DNA from: Rhizobium sp. AQ_MP
Lineage (GTDB): Bacteria; Pseudomonadota; Alphaproteobacteria; Rhizobiales; Rhizobiaceae
NCBI RefSeq assembly: GCF_014237835.1
Contig: NZ_JACJVI010000011.1
Coordinates: forward strand, 62,001-126,000
Length of the DNA stretch: 64,000 nt
Direction: 5' to 3'
Below are positions 16,772 to 25,261 of the stretch, one piece after another (within the stretch, counting starts at the first letter, position 1; every line of letters starts with the position of its first letter). A model generated the notes under the pieces. It worked only from the letters and a program-made list of their open reading frames with translations. It had not been told where the DNA came from and did no database searches. The translations under genes and the position numbers were made by a program.

Positions 16772-16793
16772 AGGGCCGGACAAGGCCGGCCCT
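16772..16793. terminator. Hairpin between convergent flavoprotein and integrase genes
   Basis: AGGGCCGG (16772-16779) pairs with CCGGCCCT (16786-16793) around a 6-nt loop, followed by GTGGCATTTTAG on the plus strand. Confidence 0.6.
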
Positions 16794-16818
16794 GTGGCAT
16801 TTTAGATCGCCGTATCCC

Positions 16819-17751
16819 TCACGAAGCTGCCGCACGTTCCAGGATGGGCACGCACATGTCGAGATCATGCGACGCCAGGTGCGCGTAACGCATGGTCATG
16901 GAGAGCGTCTGATGCCCGAGCCACATCTGGACACGGCGGATATCGATGCCGCCCTGAACCAGCCGCGATGCGCATGTGTGACGCAGCACATGCGGCACGA
17001 CATCCTTGTCGTCTTCGAAGCCCACCGCGTCCTTGGCATTGTGCCACGCAACGCGGAAACGCTGCTGATCGATCTCGGCGAACGGACCGGAGTAACGACG
17101 GTCTGATGCTTCGATGGCCGCAAGAGCCCGGTGGGTGAGGGGCACCGAGCGCGAGCGGCCGGATTTCGTCACCCAGAAGGTCACGCGGTCCTTGTGAATG
17201 TCGCCCCAACGCAGGTTCAGACCTTCGCTGAGACGGGCGCCGGTATCGACCAGGAAGAGGCAGAACCGGTAATAAAGCTCAGAATGCGCCCGGATTTCGG
17301 AGAACAGGAGATCCTCCTCATCCTTGTCGAGGAAGCGGATGCGGCCCGCTTTCTCCTTCTGGCGCTTGAATTCAGGCAGACTGTGAACGTCTCCCATTTT
17401 GGACGCCTTTCGCAGCAGTTTGCTTAAGGCCGCCATCTTTCGGTTGATGGTGGCATTGCTGTTACCGCGTTTGCGCAATTTGCCGATCAATTGGTCGAGC
17501 ATCTCCTGGGAAAAAGTCGAGAAGCTCGGAAAATCAAGGAGATCGTGAAGCTCTCCGATAAAATTGGTTACGTTATATTTGTGGCTGCCATTCATCCATA
17601 ACAGGTCGCCATACTTGCCGAACAGTTCGCGCAAGGTGGTCTCGCGCACCTCGTGCAGGATCGTTCCCTGTCTGTATTGATAATGAACCGAATAATCGGG
17701 CACGCCTGAAAAGACGTCAAAACCCGCTGCGGCCGGCATTTCCACCTGCAT
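16819..17751 (-). CDS. Tyrosine recombinase (phage integrase family)
   Basis: 310 residues. The full catalytic set is readable: R in DTGARLSEGLNLRW, K in WVTKSGRSRSVPLT, H-x-x-R in HVLRHTCASRLVQGG, H in VQMWLGHQ, and the nucleophile Y in MTMRYAHLA. The core-binding SAM-like domain precedes it (about residues 35-120). It is complete and likely active. No excisionase, transfer or phage genes accompany it, and no attachment repeat was found by eye; the nearest tRNA, Ser(GCT), is 1.9 kb away. It could be a stranded island integrase or a chromosomal XerC-like enzyme. Confidence 0.9.
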   Translation of the reverse strand: MQVEMPAAAGFDVFSGVPDYSVHYQYRQGTILHEVRETTLRELFGKYGDLLWMNGSHKYNVTNFIGELHDLLDFPSFSTFSQEMLDQLIGKLRKRGNSNATINRKMAALSKLLRKASKMGDVHSLPEFKRQKEKAGRIRFLDKDEEDLLFSEIRAHSELYYRFCLFLVDTGARLSEGLNLRWGDIHKDRVTFWVTKSGRSRSVPLTHRALAAIEASDRRYSGPFAEIDQQRFRVAWHNAKDAVGFEDDKDVVPHVLRHTCASRLVQGGIDIRRVQMWLGHQTLSMTMRYAHLASHDLDMCVPILERAAAS

Positions 17752-17999
17752 AGATCCCCCAAATTTCCCTTTTTGGCGAGCACGCGAACGGGCTCACCGC
17801 CCGTCCCCACGGGCTTACATATCGTTATATCTTATAAAAAGTATAGTGCAGAATCGCACAAACTTTTCCGGAATGGCTCGCTTCAAGCCTGACAAATGCT
17901 TTCAGATGCACTCCTTTGATTTGACTGCAACGTCACGAAGATGTCGCTAACCCCCTCAAAAGATTGAAATCGGGGGCAGCGGTCTTGAGTTACGGCGAA
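17752..17999. other. AT-richer intergenic stretch upstream of the integrase
   Basis: Lower GC than its surroundings, including TATCGTTATATCTTATAAAA-like sequence near 17820-17840 that may hold the integrase promoter. No open frame with a ribosome site and no RNA gene was seen. Confidence 0.4.
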
Positions 18000-18026
18000 G
18001 GGTCCGGCTTGCAACAAGCCGAACCC
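18000..18026 (-). terminator. Terminator of the first porin gene
   Basis: GGGTCCGGCTT (18000-18010) pairs with AAGCCGAACCC (18016-18026) with one G-T pair and a 5-nt loop. It lies about 27 bp past the porin stop on the minus strand; the T tract is weak. Confidence 0.65.
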
Positions 18027-18052
18027 CACACTTTTTCGTAATCCGCTGTGGA

Positions 18053-19012
18053 TTAGAACGAACGGATCAGGCGAACGAAGCCGGTCCAGTCCTTGCTGTC
18101 GCCCTTGTTGTAGTCGACAGTGGTGTCGAGCGTCAGGCCAGAGGCGATCGAGTAGGAAGCGAGAACGCCACCGGTGGTGTAGTCGACGTTGTTGAACTGC
18201 TCAACGAAGTTAACCGACGGGGTGATCTTCAGCTTTTCGGTTGCCTGGAAGCCGTAAGCAGCGCCAACGGTCCACTCAACGGTCGAGACGTAGTGCGAAA
18301 CGCCGGATGCCCATGCGCCGTACAGTTCGAAGGTGCCCGGGCCTACGCCAGCAGCAACCTTACCAACGACGTAGCCTTCGTCGGCCTTGGTGTCGAAGCC
18401 GCCCCAGAGGGTGACGGTTGCAACGCCGAGCGTGGCGGAAGCGAGACCCTGTACGCCGAATGCGCCGTCAGCCTGACGGAGTTCGTCAACGCCGAGACCA
18501 ACGGTGAACGCGTCAGCCGTGTAGGTGTAGCTGGCCGAGTCGAACTTGGCATTGGTGATGAAGGTATCGTTTTCGCCGGTGATGCCGATGTCGTCAGCCC
18601 AGGTCAGGAAGTAACCAGCCTTGAAGCCACCAACGGTCAGGTAAGCCTGGTCGAGGACGACGCCCTGCGTACCGTCGCTGGTGCCTTCGAGACGGATGTA
18701 GGAACCGATGGTGCCAACTTCCGAGTCGTTCTTGGATTCGATGACGAGGCGAGCGCGGGTCTGGAAGTCGTCGGTGTTGCGGGTAGCAACGGCGTTGCTG
18801 TTGTTCCAGTCGTAAGCGAAGCGAACTTCGCCGCCGATCTTGAGGCAGGTTTCAGTGCCGGGGATGTAGAAGTAGCCGGTGCCGAAGGCGTCGCAAACGC
18901 GAACGTATTCCATGGGCTCGGGCTCAGCAGCGACGATTGCGTCAGCAGCCTGAGCGCCGGAAACTACTGCGAGAGCAGCAGCGGAGCCGAGAAGAAGGCT
19001 CTTGATGTTCAT
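18053..19012 (-). CDS. Outer-membrane porin (alphaproteobacterial porin family), copy 1
   Basis: 319 residues from ATG 19012, with GGAGG eight bases upstream. Signal peptide MNIKSLLLGSAAALAVVSGA ending QA-A; the mature protein starts with the family-typical PMEYVRVCDAFGTGYFYIPG and TCLKIGGEVRFAYDW, then a 16-strand beta-barrel pattern ending in DWTGFVRLIRSF with terminal Phe for BamA recognition. Two cysteines near the N-terminus are conserved in rhizobial porins. It faces away from a close paralogue (19951-20928); the two share almost identical leaders and N- and C-terminal thirds while the middle (surface loops) differs. Confidence 0.95.
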   Translation of the reverse strand: MNIKSLLLGSAAALAVVSGAQAADAIVAAEPEPMEYVRVCDAFGTGYFYIPGTETCLKIGGEVRFAYDWNNSNAVATRNTDDFQTRARLVIESKNDSEVGTIGSYIRLEGTSDGTQGVVLDQAYLTVGGFKAGYFLTWADDIGITGENDTFITNAKFDSASYTYTADAFTVGLGVDELRQADGAFGVQGLASATLGVATVTLWGGFDTKADEGYVVGKVAAGVGPGTFELYGAWASGVSHYVSTVEWTVGAAYGFQATEKLKITPSVNFVEQFNNVDYTTGGVLASYSIASGLTLDTTVDYNKGDSKDWTGFVRLIRSF

Positions 19013-19579
19013 TATTGACCTCCAGTCAAGTTTCGTATGGGTCTGGGTTATTTGGCTGAAGGACAGCATTCCCTGCCCCATCCCCGTCGGTTTCAGAAGA
19101 CGGACGATCCACCGCCTCGCTTCCGAGGTTGAAAATACAAAACCCGGTCGGTCATGCAATCACCAAACAGTCGAATGGAGGAAAAGGCGATGCCCTTCCA
19201 CTCCGGCTGTTGCGAAAAGGCCACAAACCGCCCTCCGAGGGTCCACATCCATTTACGGTTTGTTAAGAAAAGCCAGAAAAAACCGCCGCTTACATCGAGT
19301 GATTGGCATTTCCCCCTAATGTTGAGAGGGAGCCAGGCTTCCCAATTTGGCACAGGATTCCGCGAAAAGTTGCAGTTAGAACCTTCCTGCCTCGCGGCCT
19401 GGCTGCATTGTTCCGTCCTTCATTTCCGGATCCTGGCAGAGAAAATCGGCGTGAGATGGTCCCCGACGTGACAGAATCATGTCCAGAGGACGGCCCGATT
19501 CGACCGACGCGCTCGCCGGCGGGACAATCAGCCGCCTTAAGTCTGGGCGTTCTAAAATGTTGAGAGCAGATAAAAGGCC
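19013..19579. other. Intergenic stretch between porin copy 1 and tRNA-Ser
   Basis: About 570 bp. It holds the porin promoter region on the minus strand. A 93-codon plus-strand frame starting at 19190 has a GGAGG upstream, but its composition does not look coding and it resembles no family. Nothing else convincing was seen. Confidence 0.4.
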
Positions 19580-19608
19580 TTGCAATCACCGATTCAAGCA
19601 AATAATCA
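19580..19608 (+). promoter_or_regulatory. Probable sigma-70 type promoter of tRNA-Ser
   Basis: TTGCAA (19580-19585), a 17-bp spacer, then TAATCA (19603-19608). The predicted start would be about 3 bases before the tRNA 5' end. Confidence 0.5.
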
Positions 19609-19617
19609 GGCGGCACC

Positions 19618-19708
19618 GGAGAGGTGGCCGAGTGGTCGAAGGCGCTCCCCTGCTAAGGGAGTATACGTCAAAAGCGTATCGAGGGTTCGAATCCCTTCCT
19701 CTCCGCCA
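19618..19708 (+). tRNA. tRNA-Ser (anticodon GCT)
   Basis: 91 nt including encoded CCA. Acceptor arms GGAGAGG (19618-19624) and CCTCTCC (19698-19704) pair fully, discriminator G, then CCA. The anticodon arm is CTCCC-CTGCTAA-GGGAG, giving anticodon GCT for AGC/AGT codons. A long class II variable arm (TATACGT..GCGTAT) and T arm with GTTCGAATC are present, as expected for serine tRNA. Confidence 0.97.
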
Positions 19709-19950
19709 TCATGATTTTTCCTTTCAGACGAACGAGACTGACTGCGCCGGCATTCGCTGCTGCGCTGCCAAGGTCGTGACATCACGCTTCAGCGAGCTCC
19801 GGCAAGAGGCTCCGCGTGGCCAGGCCGACTGGTGATCTGGCGCGTCGCGGCTGCCGGCGAGATTCCGGAGAACAGGCCAAGTGTCTGAAACATAACATTT
19901 AAAGCGACTCTTCGGCCGGCACTGCCTCCATAATTGACTGGAGGTCAATA

Positions 19951-20928
19951 ATGAACATCAAGAGCCTTCTTCTCGGCTCCGCTGCTGCTCTGGCAGTAGT
20001 TTCCGGCGCTCAGGCTGCTGACGCAATCGTCGCTGCTGAGCCCGAGCCCATGGAATACGTTCGCGTTTGCGACGCCTTCGGCACCGGCTTCTTCTACATC
20101 CCCGGCACCGAAACCTGCCTCAAGATCGGCGGCGAAGTTCGTTTCGCTTATGACTGGAACAACAACAACGCTCCGCGCCGCGTTAACGGCGTTGACACCG
20201 GCATCAACACCGACGACTTCCAGACCCGCGCTCGCGTAAACTTCACTGCGACCAACGACTCTGAAGTTGGCGTCATCAGCTCCTACATCCAGCTCGAAGC
20301 GACTTCGGACGCAACCAGCTTCGTCATCGACCAGGCTTACCTGACCGTTGGCGGCTTCAAGGCCGGTCACTTCAACACCTTTGCTGACGACATCGGCATC
20401 TCCGGTGAAAACGACACCTTCATCTCCGCCGCCAAGTTCGACGCTGTAAACTACGTCTACGCAACCGACGCATTCACCGTTGGTCTCGGCGTTGACGAAC
20501 TCCGTCAGGCTGACGGCGCATTCGGCGTACAGGGCATGGCTTCGGCTACCCTCGGCGTTGCAACCCTCACCCTCTGGGGCGGTTACGACACCAAGGCTGA
20601 CGAAGGCTACATCTCCGGTAAGGCTTCGGCTGCTGTAGGTCCGGGCACCTTCGAACTGTACGGCGCATGGGCTTCGGATCGTTCGGCTTACGTCTCCACC
20701 GTCGAGTGGACCGTTGGCGCTGCTTACGGCTTCCAGGCAACCGAAAAGCTGAAGATCACCCCGTCGGTTAACTTCGTCGAGCAGTTCAACAACGTCGACT
20801 ACACCACCGGTGGCGTTCTCGCTTCCTACGCTATCGCCTCTGGCCTGAAGCTCGACACCACTGTCGACTACAACAAGGGCGACACCAAGGACTGGACCGG
20901 CTTCGTTCGCCTGATCCGTTCGTTCTAA
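19951..20928 (+). CDS. Outer-membrane porin (alphaproteobacterial porin family), copy 2
   Basis: 325 residues, ATG 19951 with the same GACTGGAGGTCAATA leader as copy 1. Signal peptide and first 60 mature residues are almost identical to copy 1, as are the last 100; the central third differs, including an insertion around APRRVNGVDTGINTDDF. It ends in the same terminal Phe. It forms trimeric diffusion channels in the outer membrane. Such paired paralogues suggest gene duplication with ongoing conversion at the ends and divergence in surface loops, which are targets of phage and antibodies. A strong terminator follows. Confidence 0.95.
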   Translation: MNIKSLLLGSAAALAVVSGAQAADAIVAAEPEPMEYVRVCDAFGTGFFYIPGTETCLKIGGEVRFAYDWNNNNAPRRVNGVDTGINTDDFQTRARVNFTATNDSEVGVISSYIQLEATSDATSFVIDQAYLTVGGFKAGHFNTFADDIGISGENDTFISAAKFDAVNYVYATDAFTVGLGVDELRQADGAFGVQGMASATLGVATLTLWGGYDTKADEGYISGKASAAVGPGTFELYGAWASDRSAYVSTVEWTVGAAYGFQATEKLKITPSVNFVEQFNNVDYTTGGVLASYAIASGLKLDTTVDYNKGDTKDWTGFVRLIRSF

Positions 20929-20952
20929 TTCGATCTCCAGATCGGATAAGGG

Positions 20953-20984
20953 GAGCCCGGCCTAGTGCCGGGCTCTTCTGTTTT
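20953..20984 (+). terminator. Rho-independent terminator of porin copy 2
   Basis: GAGCCCGGC (20953-20961), 5-nt loop, GCCGGGCTC (20967-20975), then TTCTGTTTT. Confidence 0.88.
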
Positions 20985-21013
20985 GGCGCTGGCCTTGAAC
21001 GGACGTTCGAAAG

Positions 21014-21892
21014 TCAGGCCGCCGACTTCGCCTCGCTCCTCAGGAAATCTGCCAGCTGCTCGGCGAGGCCGCCAAGATGCAAAAGCGGTGCATGACCCTG
21101 GCCCGAGGCTTCGATCGCCACGCAATCGGGATGTCGCCGTGTCATGTCCTCGACGGTTTCCGGCGACAGCAGCCTCGAATGCTCCCCTCTGATAACCATC
21201 AGCGGGATATCCCGGAACTGCGCAAATGGCGCCCAAAGATCGGGAAACGGTTGGCTGAGGTCGGCGGCACGGAACTGCTCTGCTATGGCAGGATCGAAAT
21301 CGGCAACCCATCGACCGTCAATCTCCCGATAGAGCGCCCGCGCCATCTGCCCCCAGTCGCGCGCATCGAGCAAGGGAAACTCCGCACCATGGGTCATCAG
21401 CAGGATCTCTGCCGCCTCTCCCATACTCGTCGGCGTCGGCCGGTTGCCGAGATAGGCCTGGATCTGCCGCAAGCCTTCCAGCTCCAGCACCGGGCCGATA
21501 TCGTTTAGCACCAGCCGTTCGATCCGCGCGAGACGCGTCATCGCAAGGATATGCAGGATGAGCCCGCCGCGCGACGTGCCGATGAAGGCGGCCCTCTCTA
21601 TGCCCAGTTGGTCGAGCACCGATATGACGTCACCGGCTTCGACAGGGATCGTATAGCGTTCCGGCTGCGGATCCCGATCCGAAAGCCCGCGTCCGCGCGA
21701 GGAAATGGCTATGATCCGTCGGTCATGGGGAGCCTCTGCCAAAATGCGGGCGAGGTCCTCGAAGTCCAGCACATTGCGCGTCAGCCCCGGCAGGCAGATG
21801 ATTGCAGTGCCGGGATTGTTCTCGCCGTGAACACGGACATGCAGCTTCAAGCCATCCGCCACGGTGATGAAACGGTCGATTGCTCCGCCCAT
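21014..21892 (-). CDS. Alpha/beta hydrolase fold protein
   Basis: 292 residues from ATG 21892, with GGGGAG seven bases upstream; the longer frame to 21949 has no ribosome site. The oxyanion segment LPGLTRNVLDF, the nucleophile elbow IGTSRGGLI (Ser near residue 104), the acid strand VIRGEHSRLLS, and the catalytic His in ASGQGHAPLLH are all visible, so it should be an active hydrolase or lactonase/esterase-like enzyme in the cytosol. Substrate unknown. It is probably transcribed with the lytic transglycosylase 81 bp upstream. Confidence 0.9.
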   Translation of the reverse strand: MGGAIDRFITVADGLKLHVRVHGENNPGTAIICLPGLTRNVLDFEDLARILAEAPHDRRIIAISSRGRGLSDRDPQPERYTIPVEAGDVISVLDQLGIERAAFIGTSRGGLILHILAMTRLARIERLVLNDIGPVLELEGLRQIQAYLGNRPTPTSMGEAAEILLMTHGAEFPLLDARDWGQMARALYREIDGRWVADFDPAIAEQFRAADLSQPFPDLWAPFAQFRDIPLMVIRGEHSRLLSPETVEDMTRRHPDCVAIEASGQGHAPLLHLGGLAEQLADFLRSEAKSAA

Positions 21893-21973
21893 CCGCCTTC
21901 TCCCCTGCTGTGATGGTGCAAGCCTAGCCGAGGCTCGGCCACCCGTCATCAGCCAAGTCAGGGGGCAGGGCGC

Positions 21974-24043
21974 CTAACGACCGAAGCGCAGGTCATGCAC
22001 GATATCGGTCTTCTGGCCGAGACGGCTCTTGTAGACCTGGTAGTTCTCCATGACCCGCATCACGTAATTGCGGGTTTCCGGAAAGGGGATGCGCTCGATC
22101 CAGTCGACGACCTCGTCGATCGATTTGCCGCGCGGATCGCCATATCGGCCGATCCATTCCGGCACCTTGCTCGCGCCGGCATTGTAGGCGATGAAAGTGA
22201 GCACATAGGAGCCATCGAAACGATCGATCTGCTCGCCGAGATAATGCGCTCCGAGTGTGGCATTGAAGCCCGGATCCCGTGTCAGTTTTTCCGGCGCATA
22301 GGCCAGGCCGTGCCGGGCGGCAACGCCGCGCGCGGTCGATGGCAGGAGTTGCAGCAGGCCGCGCGCATCGGCCGGCGAGACGGCCGCCGGATTGAAGGCG
22401 CTCTCCTGTCGGGCAATGGCATAGGCCAGCGCCTTGCCGGAGCCGGCGATATTGGCGGAGGAGGGGATGACGCCGACGGGGAAGGCGAGTGCCGGCACGT
22501 CGATCCCGCGAGCATAGGCGGTCTTGCCGATCTGCAGCGAAAGCTGATGCCCGCCTTCGGATTTCTCAGCCCGAGCGCTCAAGAGCGCAAGCTCGCCGGG
22601 GCTCTCCAGCTGATCGGCCAGCGCCCGGTAGAGGCTCTGCGCCCGCCAGCCGTGGCCTGCCGCTTCATAGCGGGCGATCGCCTGCACGGCTTCGCGCTGC
22701 GTAAAGCGGGTCCGGTCCGCCTGGCTGGGTCGGGGATAAGGGATCGCGATGCCCGGTCTGTCGATTCGGGCGGCCGCGAGCTGGCCGTAAAACGTACTGG
22801 AATGTTCTGCGGCGCGGGCGAAATACTCCTGAGCCTTGCGATCGCGCGACACCTCGGCGGCACGGCCCAGCCAGTACCACGCCCGGCTTGCCGACAGCGG
22901 CCGATTGGAGACCTCGAGGATACGCGCGAAATGCCGGCTTGCCGTCTCCGGATCATTCAGCGCGCGCAGCGCAAACCAGCCGGCATGGAATTCGGCATCG
23001 GCGACATCGGTCGCCTCCGTGGCAACATGACTGGAAACGATGCGATAGGCTTCACGGAACTGGCCGAGATCGGCGAGCCCACGGGCAATAATGCGCTGCT
23101 CGTCCCACCAGGCCCCGGTGTTGACGAGGGCGGCTCGCTCGCGCGGCATCCGCGACAGAAGCTTGGCCGCTTCCTCGAATTTCTGCTGGCGGCGCAGGTT
23201 TTCAATCCGGATGAAGAGCAGCGCCGGATCGTTGCGCCACTTGCCATCCACGGCCTGGATCAGCCCGCCGACATTGTTAGCCTTCGCGATCAGCCCCGCC
23301 CAGGCCTTGTAAAGGGATTGCGCCTCACCGAGCGATGCAAAGCGCTTGGCCTGTCTGGCGCGCTCGCGATACATCAGATAGTCCATTCGGGCGCGGTGAT
23401 CAGCCGGTCCGAGCAGACCGGAAAACTCTTCCAGAATGCGGTCTTCCGTCGCCTCGTCCAGCGCCTCCGTGCGCCAGAGGTTGCGGATCAGGCTGGCCGC
23501 CTTGCCGCGATCTCCGGAGGCGAGATGCGCACGTGCAAGAAGTCTCGTGCCCTCGGTCGTTTCCGGCGCGGTGTTGCCAAAGGCCGCAAGGACCCGTTCT
23601 GCCGGTGGATTTTCGCGAAACAGCGCCTTTTCCGAATTGGCGCGGAAGGATTTGAGCCCTGGCCAGCCTTGAAGCTGCCGCTGGGCGGCGGCGATTTCGG
23701 ACGCCGGCACGTCGCGCAGGCCCGACATCGCGATCGACCAGGTCAGCATCTGCCGGTCGAGGCCCTCGGGCATCCGGTTGCGGATCGAGATGGCCCGTGC
23801 GCCATCCTTGTCGGACAGCGCATCCAGGCCGGATTTCAGCTGCGGACTTGCACTGGCAAGCCGTTCACCGCGCGGAATGGTTCCCGTCGTCTCCAGCGAC
23901 GGCCGCTCTGCCTTGGTCGCGGCGAAGCCCAGCGGCTTCATCGCCGGGACGGGGACATCCGAAAGCGCGCCGGCACTTGTCGCGGCAAGAAGCGCGGCAA
24001 GTCCCAGTCCGAGAGCAGAACCATAAAGAACAGGCTTCGTCAT
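21974..24043 (-). CDS. Soluble lytic murein transglycosylase (Slt70-like)
   Basis: 689 residues, close to the length of Slt70-type enzymes. A signal peptide is likely (LYGSALGLGLAALLAATSAGA). A long alpha-helical superhelical region follows, then the C-terminal SLT catalytic domain with E547 in AIARQESAFNP, and the fold markers ARGLLQLLPSTA and FIAYNAGASKV. It cleaves the MurNAc-GlcNAc bond of peptidoglycan, forming anhydroMurNAc, in the periplasm. It is divergent from dapA, which makes the meso-diaminopimelate precursor of the same wall, with about 220 bp between starts. Confidence 0.93.
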   Translation of the reverse strand: MTKPVLYGSALGLGLAALLAATSAGALSDVPVPAMKPLGFAATKAERPSLETTGTIPRGERLASASPQLKSGLDALSDKDGARAISIRNRMPEGLDRQMLTWSIAMSGLRDVPASEIAAAQRQLQGWPGLKSFRANSEKALFRENPPAERVLAAFGNTAPETTEGTRLLARAHLASGDRGKAASLIRNLWRTEALDEATEDRILEEFSGLLGPADHRARMDYLMYRERARQAKRFASLGEAQSLYKAWAGLIAKANNVGGLIQAVDGKWRNDPALLFIRIENLRRQQKFEEAAKLLSRMPRERAALVNTGAWWDEQRIIARGLADLGQFREAYRIVSSHVATEATDVADAEFHAGWFALRALNDPETASRHFARILEVSNRPLSASRAWYWLGRAAEVSRDRKAQEYFARAAEHSSTFYGQLAAARIDRPGIAIPYPRPSQADRTRFTQREAVQAIARYEAAGHGWRAQSLYRALADQLESPGELALLSARAEKSEGGHQLSLQIGKTAYARGIDVPALAFPVGVIPSSANIAGSGKALAYAIARQESAFNPAAVSPADARGLLQLLPSTARGVAARHGLAYAPEKLTRDPGFNATLGAHYLGEQIDRFDGSYVLTFIAYNAGASKVPEWIGRYGDPRGKSIDEVVDWIERIPFPETRNYVMRVMENYQVYKSRLGQKTDIVHDLRFGR

Positions 24044-24264
24044 TCACACACCAGAACCATCCATCATGCGCGAGAGTAGGCCGTCGCCGTGGTTACCAAA
24101 AGCTTAAAACAACCGATCACATTCTCTCGAACGAAGCCGCGGAAATCTGTCACAAATCTCCTGCGGATGCGCTTGTCGCACCTGATGGTGCGCAGTAATG
24201 TGCCCCCGATTTAATCTGAGAATGAGGCCGAAGCGTGGATCTCGGCGCTCGAGGAGTTCATTGC

Positions 24265-25149
24265 ATGTATCAGGGATCCATTCCCGCACTCGTCACGCCG
24301 TTCACCGACCAGGGCGCCGTCGACGAACAAGCCTTTGCCGCCCATGTCGAATGGCAGATCTCTGAAGGCTCGACTGGCCTCGTGCCCGTCGGCACCACCG
24401 GTGAATCGCCGACCCTGTCGCACGCCGAACACAAGCGCGTCGTCGAGCTCTGCGTCGAAGTGGCCGCCAAGCGCGTGCCCGTGATTGCAGGCGCCGGCTC
24501 CAACAACACGCTTGAGGCCATCGAGCTTGCCCAGCATGCCGAAGCCGTCGGCGCCGATGCGCTGCTCGTCGTCACCCCCTATTACAACAAGCCGACCCAG
24601 AAGGGCCTGATCGCCCATTACAAGGCGATCGCCGAAGCCGTCTCGCTGCCGATCATCATCTACAACATCCCCGGCCGCTCGGTGATCGACATGTCGCCGG
24701 AGACGATGGGCGCGCTCGCCAAGGCGCACAAGAACATCGTCGGCGTCAAGGATGCGACCGGCAAGATCGAGCGCGTCTCCGAACAGCGCATCACCTGCGG
24801 GCCGGATTTCGTCCAGCTCTCGGGCGAGGACGCAACGGCCCTCGGCTTCAACGCCCATGGCGGCGTCGGCTGCATTTCCGTCACCGCCAATGTCGCCCCG
24901 CGCCTCTGTGCCGAATTCCAGGCTGCGACGCTCGCAGGCGACTATGCCAAGGCGCTCGCCTACCAGGACCGCCTGATGCCGCTGCACAAGGCCATCTTCA
25001 TGGAGCCCGGCCTCTGCGGCGCGAAATATGCGCTGAACCGCACCCGCGGCATGAACCGCAAGGTCCGCCTGCCGCTGATGGCAACGCTGGAAGCCTCGAC
25101 GGAAGCCGCGATCGACGCGGCGCTGAAGCATGCGGGACTGGTGAACTGA
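24265..25149 (+). CDS. dapA: 4-hydroxy-tetrahydrodipicolinate synthase
   Basis: 294 residues from ATG 24265, with GAGGAG at 24251-24256; a longer frame from 24235 is not needed. It condenses pyruvate with aspartate semialdehyde, first committed step to lysine and meso-diaminopimelate. Active-site residues are in the expected places: T44-T45 in GTTGES, Y133 in IIIYNIPGR, and Schiff-base K162 in [21 protein letters not shown] is the family signature. A strong terminator follows directly, so it is monocistronic here; smpB, often close to dapA in rhizobia, lies 3.1 kb further on. Confidence 0.97.
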   Translation: MYQGSIPALVTPFTDQGAVDEQAFAAHVEWQISEGSTGLVPVGTTGESPTLSHAEHKRVVELCVEVAAKRVPVIAGAGSNNTLEAIELAQHAEAVGADALLVVTPYYNKPTQKGLIAHYKAIAEAVSLPIIIYNIPGRSVIDMSPETMGALAKAHKNIVGVKDATGKIERVSEQRITCGPDFVQLSGEDATALGFNAHGGVGCISVTANVAPRLCAEFQAATLAGDYAKALAYQDRLMPLHKAIFMEPGLCGAKYALNRTRGMNRKVRLPLMATLEASTEAAIDAALKHAGLVN

Positions 25150-25162
25150 GGGGATGATGGGA

Positions 25163-25188
25163 AGGCCGGCGGAGACGCCGGCTTTTTT
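25163..25188 (+). terminator. Rho-independent terminator of dapA
   Basis: GCCGGCG (25165-25171), GAGA loop, CGCCGGC (25176-25182), then six T. Flanking AA and TT extend the stem. Confidence 0.92.
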
Positions 25189-25261
25189 GATTCTGCCGAG
25201 CGGAAGTTGTATCAGCCGCAAACCATGGGCTGACGGTGTCTTAGCAGAATGCGGTTGTGCC

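Noticed and set aside
19190..19471. Plus-strand ORF between porin copy 1 and tRNA-Ser with a GGAGG upstream
   Set aside because: The amino-acid content (many Ser, Trp, His, Pro) and lack of pattern do not look like a protein; the ribosome-like site alone is not enough.
19618..19708. tRNA-Ser as attachment site of the nearby integrase
   Set aside because: I looked for a second copy of its 3' end (GTTCGAATCCCTTCC) in the window and found none; adjacency alone does not support it.
21995..24079. 694-codon plus-strand frame opposite the lytic transglycosylase
   Set aside because: Shadow frame; no domain pattern, and the minus-strand gene has a signal peptide and catalytic Glu.
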